Positions 21,511 to 31,800 of a stretch of DNA of 34,747 bases are shown piece by piece. The translations under genes and the position numbers were made by a program. Below the pieces are notes generated by a model. That model made no database searches, was not told the origin of the DNA, and was given only the letters and a program-made list of their open reading frames with translations. Origin of the DNA: Saccoglossus kowalevskii (taxonomy: Eukaryota; Hemichordata; Enteropneusta; Harrimaniidae); the NCBI RefSeq assembly GCF_000003605.2, contig NW_003111971.1:257347-292093 (forward strand). Direction: 5' to 3'. Each line of letters opens with the position of its first letter. The stretch's first letter is position 1.

Positions 21511-22285
21511 GATTATACGCTTACAAGAAAATATTAAAGCACCAGTCTCTGCATAGCATGCATCAAATTTTGTGTAAATAATCACAATTTACTTGTGTTG
21601 TCCAACATTGAACATGTGGCATGATTGACGACTTTGGCACTTTCAGCCAAACTGTTTCTGGTCAAATAAATTTATGTATTCATGTTCTTTTATATACATT
21701 ATACAGTTTGCCGTTTGCTGAAGAATGACCACAATAACCTTTGATTTGTACATCAGTATCTTGGGAAAAACAACAAGATTTCTCTCATTTCCACCTCAGA
21801 GGGCGCACTTTAATTAAATTTGTCAATGAATAAAGTTGAACACTCATTGATCCCTTAAATCTTTGTGTCAATTGGCTGTCACAATGACAAGTTACAATTG
21901 TAGTAGTGTTTTGAAGCCAACTGTAACGTACAGGCTATTATGTATATAACTATTGCAGTACAGGAAGGGCAACTAACTTGTCAACTCATGAAATTCTAAT
22001 TTTATTACAACTATACGAGGCAACTCATAATCTGAATACAACTACTGACTAGAGAAAAATTGACAAACACAGTCAGCAGACTAATTTTGGAAAATTAATT
22101 GATAATCAGGAAAACGATTCATTCCGTCATTTATGCAAGTACGAAATTGAGTAATTTAATTAATCCTTTTACTTTACTTTAAAGTACACAAATTTTGTGG
22201 TGGAGATGGTGGGAAAAAAATAGATTTATACAAGTCTTCAAATTAATACATATATAAATCCACATGTCCTGTAATATTTAGCAGT

Positions 22286-22411
22286 TTTATTTCATCTGGG
22301 CATTGTATGCAATTCAAGGCATAGCAGCTGAAAATGAAAATTAATTTGATATATGAACATTCTTTAGTATTGAACTTTTTGAATAGACTATTGTATCCAG
22401 TTTTTTTTATT
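22286..22411 (-). promoter_or_regulatory. Candidate NPEPPS polyadenylation signals
   Basis: AATAAA hexamers on the minus strand at 22406-22411 and 22286-22291 lie about 250 and 370 nt beyond the conserved end of the reading frame. That would give a short 3' UTR. They are judged by motif and position only, in AT-rich DNA where chance hits are common. Confidence 0.3.
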
Positions 22412-22719
22412 ATTCTGCAAACTTATTTTCCAATTTTCACAAGCCAGTTGATTCACATCGCATTGTAAAATGAAAAAAAAAATTATGTACGATTTTTAGA
22501 CTTATAAATCTCGCCAAGTATTGTAGATGTAACACTGAAAGTAATTCCAGTCATCCCTAAAAATAATGGAGGAATCCAATTATAACACTAGGATCAGAAA
22601 AAATACTGACTAAACCATTAACAAGTGAGGGGTGCAGATATAATTCACAGGGGCTTGTTTTAAGAACTACCACTAAGGAATTCCTTGATCTTGTCAGAGT
22701 CGTTCTAACCACTTTTTGT

Positions 22720-22839
22720 TTAGGCGTATGTTTTCCAATGATGCTGAATAGTACGCTCAGCAGCAGGTGCAGAGTGAGCCGCAAAGAATGTCTCTACTTC
22801 CTTAGCTTTGTCTTCAGTTGCAAATCCTTCTGTGCAGTT
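22720..22839 (-). CDS. NPEPPS: NPEPPS last exon, C-terminal tail out of frame
   Basis: Encodes [19 protein letters not shown], then [12 protein letters not shown], and as written ends HHWKTYA-stop (TAA 22720-22722). The family continues after ERTIQ with a conserved stretch. Here that stretch is present in another frame ([13 protein letters not shown], 22738-22700) and then back in the original frame (SDKIKEFLSGSS-stop, TAA 22660-22662). Two opposite one-base shifts, near 22742 and 22699, explain this. An assembly error or polymorphism is as likely as a true short tail. No alternative splice join is evident. Confidence 0.85.
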   Translation of the reverse strand, partial: NCTEGFATEDKAKEVETFFAAHSAPAAERTIQHHWKTYA

Positions 22840-25800
22840 CTGAAATAAAACAGAATACAAGTTAGGAAATATATCTGTCAGTGGATTTGCAACTCCAGTT
22901 TATTTTTCTCGTATGTTGAGAACAATCCAGTGATTTTAGATATTTAATAAAACACACATAATTTCTCACTTTTGTATTTTGAAGCAAAAAAAAAAAAAAA
23001 TTGATTCCCTTTTCTTTTTACGAATTCAACAACACAAATTTTTGTTGAATCTATGTTTAACTGGAGAAATCTAGAACAATTCTATTTGGTCCTTGTGGTA
23101 TTTTATTGAATATTTTGGGAGTACAAATTACTTTGAAAAGTATACCGCTACAAAATGCCATGATTTTCTCATGAAATTAAAGCATTTTATATAGAAAACG
23201 ACTGACTTCATCCGTGATACTTCAGTTACACCCCACTAGGCTGATCTTACTTCTGGAAGTTGGCACATCCAATCAGACCTTGCTGATTTCAGAGAGCTCA
23301 GTTACACCCCACTAGGCTGATCTTACTTCTGGTAGTTGGCACATCCAATCAGACCTTGCTGATTTCAGAGAGCTCAGTTACACCCCACTAGGCTGATCTT
23401 ACTTCTGGTAGTTGGCACATCCAATCAGACCTTGCTGATTTCAGAGAGCTCAGTTACACCCCACTAGGCTGATCTTACTTCTGGTAGTTGGCACATCCAA
23501 TCAGACCTTGCTGATTTCAGAGAGCTCAGTTACACCCCACTAGGCTGATCTTACTTCTGGTAGTTGGCACATCCAATCAGACCTTGCTGATTTCAGAGAG
23601 CTCAGTTACACCCCACTAGGCTGATCTTACTTCTGGTAGTTGGCACATCCAATCAGACCTTGCTGATTTCAGAGAGCTCAGTTACACCCCACTAGGCTGA
23701 TCTTACTTCTGGTAGTTGGCACATCCAATCAGACCTTGCTGATTTCAGAGAGCTCAGTTACACCCCACTAGGCTGATCTTACTTCTGGTAGTTGGCACAT
23801 CCAATCAGACCTTGCTGATTTCAGAGAGCTCAGTTACACCCCACTAGGCTGATCTTACTTCTGGTAGTTGGCACATCCAATCAGACCTTGCTGATTTCAG
23901 AGAGCTCAGTTACACATTTTCACAGATGAAACTGTGCAAATTCATACAAAGCTGACAATACATTAATTTTGATGACAAATGATGTATGACAACCAACAAC
24001 ACATGGGATGGACGATGATGTTTATTACCAACGACTTCCAGCTGCAGGCTGGCTACCTCAGGGCTCTAGATCAGCAAGACAGTAAAGCATTTTTTTCATG
24101 CTTGAATTTTGCCAAATCTGTTCACATTTTCAGTAATTTTCAGCAAATTAAAAATTAATTTTGAAACAAACAGACAAAATGCAACATTGATTCTAGTTAT
24201 TGCTAAAAAAAATTTGAAATTTTTGCATCACTTGTTGTGTTAAAGAGCAGAATATAAATAGAAATATTTTGTTGATGGTGTTGATATAATAAAGACATAA
24301 TTTCTGTAGAGTTGTTAACATAAAAATATGAAAATACAAATACATATTATACCTTGACAAGTCGGGATAATAAAAACCCTCCTTCATAACGGCGATGAAG
24401 CACATCCCATTTCTCTTGTAAAAATTTCCACGCCATTTCTAGCCCGTCCTTGGAACCGACCACCCCTGTGAGAACAAACACCGTGTCTTGTGACCGAACC
24501 TCGTCCTGAAATACAAAGGAAAATGTACAAATAATAGATTGATTGATTCCCAGGAAAATTAAACATTAGGTCATAAAAATAATTTGTTACTCGCATTGGC
24601 TATTGTGGCGAATAAGGCAGCGCTAACATAGAAGATATTATATGACCAAATTATAACATCTCTGCTGAATTGTGACTGTACAATATATTGTTTGGAATGA
24701 CAAATGGTATGTGTCACTGACTACTGTGTAGAAATTTTCATAAACAAATCACACACCATTACTAACCCAGCTTTATTGCATAACAACCAGCAGACTTACA
24801 CTAAGTGAGAAATCCAGTACTTGTTTAATGAGTGCAGGCTCTTTCACAGCACCAAGGGCTCTCATGATTCGCTCTTTTTCTTCATGCAGTTCTTGTTCAC
24901 GGAAAAACTGCAACGAATGAATATATTATATAGTGACTCATGTGCCCTCTTGGCTGACACAATGTGACTCAGAGATTTGCTGCAACACAACAAGTTATGC
25001 TAATTCACTGAATGACTATTACCACAACAGAAAATCATACATAGATATAATGATCTTGAAGAAAACCTCACTATAGTTACACAATTTATGATTTGGTAAA
25101 ACAAAATTCTTGTGTAAAAATGAAGGAAATCTTTGGTCACAACACACTACTAACAGAGCAAATTGGTATCTGAACTAGTATTTTTGCGTCTGGTGTAAAT
25201 TATGAACACTAGAAACGGAACTTACTTTCAATACTGCCTTAAATGTTTCTTCATCAGCGTGGGCCAATACAGAGTGATATACCTAAGAAGTATAATAAAA
25301 AATGTATGTATGTATGATGTATGCGATGGTGAAAAGCAGTACATTTTTCTTGGTCATGACTGAACTGTTTCAGCTGGTGATTTCAAACTTACCGAGCCTC
25401 TAAGATCTGCTGGAATGGTTTCTTTTCCACATGTATGGTCATTAAACTTAACTTTAGCTTTTGATACTGTGTCTGTATGGCTGAAACGACCCAGCCGGAG
25501 TAGCACCATACTTCTCAACAAGGAGTCCAGGTGACCTACAAGAAGTGGATGAGTAAATATCATTATTAATGCAGGAACATAAAACTTCAGATTTCATCTA
25601 TTTATTTCATAAAAGATAAGGCCAGACTTTTATTATCCCTTGCGGCTGATCTGCACTGGCTCGGAAGATGAATTCTGATTGGCTAAAAAAACAAAAAAAC
25701 TTGTGGCGTTGAATGCACGTTCATTGTCAGTATTGTTATGCAAATTCAAACTAGCTAATCATTTACAACCTTCCGCGCCAGTGCAGATTAGCCCATCCCT

Positions 25801-28800
25801 TGTTTTGCAAGCACACCGAATGAACAGGAGCCGAAAATGAAATAAAAATAACATTTTATTTCACCGTAATTTCTCGCACCCGCCAGCTTGTAAATGCAAA
25901 AAAAATTATTATTGTTATCTTCATTTTTTCCGCCCGCCGCATAACAAATCCAAGTTGCATTTTCATGGGAGCATCATGATCAAATTACTGAAGTCTCGCG
26001 CAGATCTATACTAGGCGTTGGTTGACAGTGAATCTCGGTTATTGACCTCTATGTGTGCTGCTTGAGACTACTTGGCGAACATGGCAGCGGCGTGGTTTGT
26101 GGTGACACGCCGCAAAACTCTGTCATCAAAAACAGAGAAATCCCTCATTAATGCTGAAAATTGTGCCACAATTGGCGAAATTACCAACCAGGTTATACAT
26201 GGAATGAAATTTTATTTCATTTCCTTTCTCCAATCAAATGATCTCACTTACAATTCTTTGAGAATCACACAAATCTAATGTAAAAAAAAAATTATTTTAT
26301 TTTTTTTATTTTTTTTTCCACTTTCTCAAAAAAATTAACTTTTAAAAACTTGAGAAACAAGGAATGAAAAAAGTCTGGCCTAAATTATACGACAAATTAT
26401 TATTATTGTCGCAGATAAAATTTCTCAAGTAACTTGTGCTTTGTGAATTCCCTTTTATAGTAGTGAAATTTTAAGATTTACCAAACTTACCTGATCATAC
26501 AATGTAAGCCCACCCTTCCATTTTTAGACATTTAACAAGTTGAAGGCATTCCCAATTAGAGACCCAGGGTGTTTTTACTGGGCTGTTGACATCATTTATT
26601 AAAATATGCATGTAAAAAAAGGGTATTTCATTGCAGATAAATTGTGATTGGTATGGTAGTTTGTTTCATGTTTCTATGAAAAAACTTGCATTAATTTCTG
26701 AGTGAATGGCACATAGTTCACACCCTTTGTATTCTGTTATTTACTTTTTGAGTGCTAGATTTCAAAATACCAAAAATGTGACCGCCAAGTTATGAAGCCT
26801 GGTCATTGGACATTGTTTTAATTACATTGTAAATAATCAAACAAATTCCTCAGTAAGACACATTATTTTGATTGTTAATCAAGGACTTGACCTGTTGAGA
26901 CAAATTGTGTTGAAAAACAAGGTGGAAAAACATTGCTTTGCATTGAGAGTTTGCAGACGATTGATCAAAAACATCCCATCCCATCCCATCCCATCCCATC
27001 ATGGTGACCGAAAGATCTCATTTGGATAATAGTTTGTGGCTGGTAAGTTGTTTACAATGTTAAACTCAAAAAAATCATCTTTTCTGAGGTGGTTCTCAAG
27101 TACAAGTCCATCCTTTACTTTCCCTGATTTTACATGTTGAGGCCCCTTGGCTTATGATCAGTGAAGTATGGTAATTAGAAAAAAAATTCTTAGTATGCAC
27201 AATTCAGTGACAGCATTGAAAGCTTCATAATGGCAACCATTTTGGGGGCAAAACATAGTTTAGCAAAACTCTACATACTATACAATACCGACCAAATATG
27301 GGTGTTCATGTTTGAGTGCACAAACATCAATATTTGGAATATAATATCTTTATTACATGCCCCTCCAAAAAATCATATACAAAAAACCAGTCAAAATTTG
27401 TCCAGCACCTTGAACAGTCTGTACAAATGGTCAATACACTGTTTCTGGATGTTCCCAATCTTTTAATTTGCATGATTGAAGCCAAATATGCATGTGACAT
27501 CACTGGGCAGAAATCAGCTTATGCAGTCAGTATTGAGAAATATGTGTCAGAGAACCAAAATGTGCTAAATGCTTTGAATGTCATAATTATTCTACCAATA
27601 TTTTTCGCATTTTAATGAGTTTTTGTGTTAATTCTGGAAATAATTTAATACATAATGTTGAAAAAAATATTCAAAAAATAATCAGCAGCTTGATGCATCA
27701 TATAGACTGGCACAGTTCGGGTGATTTCTTTCTTTTTAAAGTTAAATTAAATAAAAATATCGCAAAACGGAGGTGTTACTGGGTAACAAAAAAACCTGTA
27801 AATGTGAAATCACCCAGATTGGATGCAACTGCAATATTAGCCGGTATTGCAATTAAATCAACTTTCTTTAAAACTACTGTGTCTACATACTGTGTGCCTA
27901 CATATCACTAACGGCTAATAAACTAATTTAAACCTAAAAACTACTACACTTCCTAAAAGAACTGGAAAGTACATTTTGCTTGGATGCTTAATGTCTGCAG
28001 ACAAATGCGGAAATAGCTGACAAAATGACCTTTAACCTGACCCACAATGTTTACCTCATGTTTACCCCAATTCTATTTTTGTATTCATTCAGTGATGTCA
28101 CTGCATATCCTGAATATCTAATAGCAATAGATAAGCTGCAAATAAAGACCAGTCTGTGGTGGTTTCATGCTCACCCCAAATTTCGCAAAACTATTATCTT
28201 TCCAAGTATTTTATTATTATAATTTAACTGAAAAAAAAATCACCATAGCTGTGCCAGTCTATGAATCAGTAGTTTGCACTGACAAACAACAAGTCTCCTG
28301 ATTGGCTTAATGTTCAGGTGTTCAGATTGGTCAGCAAATCTGTGACAAGGTTACAAAACCCACCTTCTCCTTCTGCAGCCTCCCATCCCAGTTTATCAGC
28401 AATGGGAGATAGGAGATTTCTGCCGAACGCTTTCAGATTATCATGATAATCAGTATGTAGTAACAGGGCAGAAAGACTTCCCAAAGTGCTGCATATGTCA
28501 TTCCACACAGTGTAGTTGGTTTCATTCTTGTATGCGTCTATTAAACGTAGAACTTCAACTGTGCTCACTTCCCCTGCTTTAGCCTGCAATAAGAAACGAT
28601 ATACCATGCATTGATACAAGCTCAGATTTGATTGGTTGAAAAATGTCACTAGCATGATTGGCTAAACTGAGATTTCTCAAACATGAGCAATCTTGTACAA
28701 AATCCTTTTCTAATACCGAATTCACTATTGAAGTATGGCAATGTGATTACTGTAAACTTTGAAAACTTCTCAAAATTCTTACTTCGGAATCGTTCATGAA

Positions 28801-31800
28801 AAACAACTTTGTATATGAAGACATTCAATCAAGACAAAGAAGTAAACTAAAATAGTGACAGATGTATAAACATGTTATGGTATTGATGATGTTGCAAGGG
28901 TGACAGTGATCAGGTGGTGAACATTCCTGGAATGCATAATAAATCACTGAAATTTTTTTGCAAAAAAGCACAGTTGAGGTGAAAGATACATGTAACTTAC
29001 CAATGCAAACATGTCATTTATGAGTCCTAGTCTGTCTCTTGGTGGCAATGATTGGTCCTTAATAGACGGCAGTAACAAATCCAACATCTCTGGTGTATAC
29101 TGTGTTCGGTAGAAACCGACAGTTCCTGGGTTCAACTAAAAATATGAGAAAACAGGTAAACTACAAATGTAAGAAGAATAATGCCTGTTGTCATACTGTG
29201 CCATGTTGATACTGGTCCCATTTTAAGTTTACAACGTGTGATAAATGTATCGTTTATCCAAAATATCAACTGCACAACAGCGCTCAAATTATCTAGTCAA
29301 ACAAGAGTTTGATACTAAAGCCTTATAATGGCAACAAGGTTATATGGGACTCACCTTAATCCATTGGTCTGCGGATACATTTTCAATGGTAACTGTAGTT
29401 GATGGTTTGTCTAACATTATTTTGACAGCGGCTTTATTAGGATCTGCACTCGTACTGATGGAGATTGGAACCATCCACAGGGAATCACCTGAAAACCAAG
29501 CATGTCAATGACAAAAACAAAAATATGGAATTCATTGCAAGATGACCTTGTATCAAATTTATCAGCTTTAGAGAGAATTTATCAAAAAAAAACTCACATA
29601 TAATTTTATCCAATTTCACATAACCTATTCCTAATATTTGTTAAGGAGGCAAAAGATGAAAGTAATATGTCGTGAACGAATATGACGACAAAAAAGATCT
29701 TCCGTCATATTTGACCATGAAAGAAACTGTGGTGAATATAGAAGCACATATACTAATAAAGTAGAATATTGAATCATTGTTGAAAATTGAATCATTAAAG
29801 AGTATACTTATTTTTACCATGAAAATACCTTTGTAATTTGCATAAGCACATGTGCTACCAATCGAGCAAATACTACACTAACAGATATAGTATAACAGGT
29901 TAAACTCCTGTTACCAGATACAATTGACAAAAAGTTGTAAATGGATTATAAAAACAAAAGGCATGGATTCTTTTGTTTTTATGGGACAATTTTGGTTTTC
30001 GGTTGTGCATTTTCTACATCATGCTGTGCATCGGTTGATACTCCCGCTGTACTGTCTTAGTGCATACTTTGCAGTATCCTCGTAATAACATATTAATTGT
30101 GTGACTTGTTATAACTATACAGTGTTATTTTTCTGCTAATCTAGGCATTAGGAAAGTTTGAGTCACTTGTGAATCAGATTCAGAAGAATGCCGCAGACAT
30201 TGATCAAAGATTAATAGTGATGAATAATGCTGATTTATTCAGAGAACTATCAGTTATGTTTACAGATGTGCTGCCTAGTGCTAAGGTATGGTCTACCATA
30301 GGTTTTAAAATGGCAGATAATATGTACACTACATGATTGGAAATGCTTATTATGAACAATGCCATACCTCCAGCACTCCCATCAGCACAGAATTTTCTTT
30401 GCGTCAATGTCAACTCTCTGTTGTTTCCTTTCTGTTCAGCTGTAACTTTTATAACAGGGAAACCCATCTGCTTGGTCCATGTCGACATGACATCATTCAC
30501 TGGTTTACCACTCGCTTTTCCAAGCGATTCCCACAGGTCTTCAGTGAATGTATTCTTATATTGATGCTTAGATAGGTAGTGATTCATCCCATTCTTGAAA
30601 TCCTGAAAAGAAAGATATCTCACAATAATATCATTTAGAGTCTTTAATCTTCAACTTTTGAAATCCATTTTGACACAAAATCACGCCAACCCTAACCATA
30701 TACCCCTAACAACACACCACATTAAACTATAGTATTCATCCAAAAAAATATTGGAATATTCCCTTTGCCCTGACAATATACTGGAATATTCCTTCAATCC
30801 CCATCTCCAACCTCATCACAGATACATTCATATAACAATCAAATCACTACACTACTTCATCTTTTCTCTACCCCAACAAGATATCAAAATCTCCAACCTC
30901 ATCACAGATACATTCATATAACAATCAAATCACTACACTACTTCATCTTTTCTCTACCCCAACAAGATATCAAAATCTCCAACCTCATCACAGATACATT
31001 CATATAACAATCAAATCAACTGCACTACTTCACCTTTTCTCTACCCCAACAAGATATCAAAATCTCCAACCTTATCACAGATATATTCATATAACAATCA
31101 AATCACTACATTACTTCACCTTTTCTCTACCCCAACAAGATATCAAAATCTCCAACCTTATCACAGATATATTCATATAACAATCAAATCACTACACTAC
31201 TTCACCTTTTCCCTACTCCAACAAGATATCTAAATCACTTACCTCATCACCGATATAGTCGTGTAACATTCGAATCACAGAAGCTCCTTTACTGTAAGAT
31301 ATTAAATCGAATATTTCGTCTACTTCGGATGGATGACCGACAGCAACCTATGAAATCAATCAAGGTAACAAAGAACAAGTCATTCATACTAAAATATCAA
31401 AATAAGACCATCTGATGTAAAAAGTTGCTGATATCTTGTTGAAAGTCAAATAGTGTTCCCCCCCCCCAGACCAAATTTCCCATTTTCTCCTGCTGAGCGA
31501 ACCTCCTGTACCTCGCAAGTGCTTGAAAGCTACCTAATTCTGTTTTTCTCAATGGAACATACAAAGTGTGCTTATGCACAAGAGATAACTAGTTCCAAGA
31601 TGAGTTTATGTGAAGCAATGGGTCTGAATTAGTTTTAATAGTGATTACAGAGTTCTTTGAGAAACAACTTGGAACTCAATTCACTACATGCTAATTTTTA
31701 GCCTTTGTACCTCAATAGGGTGACTGTTCTTCAATGCATCCAGCTCCAAGGCTCTGGTATAATCAGAAGTCACAAACTGAGTCCATATGTCATAATCTTT

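Larger units (their letters stand above)
17402..22719. other. Intergenic region between NPEPPS and the ankyrin gene
   Basis: This 5.3 kb region holds the NPEPPS 3' UTR and presumably the ankyrin promoter. Within it lie a CACCACCAG-TIR element (17909-18144), a TTAA-flanked element with a nested insertion (19410-19931), a 90-bp foldback (20032-20121) and a pair of inverted arms (21163-21187 and 21490-21510). The stretch 18540-18960 is less AT-rich. On the minus strand it has a good donor (CAG|gtaggt after 18775), so a noncoding first exon of the ankyrin gene could end there (weak inference). No further coding exon was recognised. Confidence 0.6.
22840..24352. other. NPEPPS intron before the last exon
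   Basis: It contains the 76-bp minisatellite (23223-23915) and a dispersed repeat (24085-24260). The rest has nothing recognisable. Confidence 0.6.
25618..26385 (+). mobile_element. TIR transposon with AGGCCAGACTTTT ends
   Basis: The left end AGGCCAGACTTTTATTATC and the inverted right end AGGCCAGACTTTTTTCATTCC delimit about 768 bp. Inside are CpG-rich sequence and a plus-strand reading frame (see 26081-26278), but no transposase. It is interrupted by the 152-bp element at 25643-25794. Flanking 8-mers AAAAGATA and AAATTATA are only loosely similar, so the superfamily is undetermined. Confidence 0.7.
25536..28363. other. Longest visible NPEPPS intron (2.8 kb)
   Basis: It holds a TIR transposon with a nested MITE (25618-26385), a CATCC pentanucleotide run (26971-27000) and a second TIR element (27702-28262). 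Overlapping plus-strand open frames at 27230-27911 have no recognisable domain and partly lie in the second element. Confidence 0.6.
29489..30367. other. NPEPPS intron carrying an opposite-strand exon-like segment
   Basis: It contains a right-end motif of the palindromic repeat family (30030-30095) and the plus-strand exon-like segment at 30145-30285. The part 29489-30029 shows no feature. Confidence 0.6.

Noticed and set aside
23223-23915. Tandem 76-bp repeats as a coding repeat array
   Set aside because: The unit length is not a multiple of three and the array lies within an intron bounded by good NPEPPS splice sites.
27230-27911. Three overlapping plus-strand open frames of 78-99 codons
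   Set aside because: They have no recognisable domain, no convincing splice sites, partial overlap with a TIR element and low-complexity AT-rich composition. They are treated as chance frames.
30333-30575. Plus-strand frames of 75-80 codons
   Set aside because: They are shadows of the NPEPPS exon at 30368-30602 on the minus strand.
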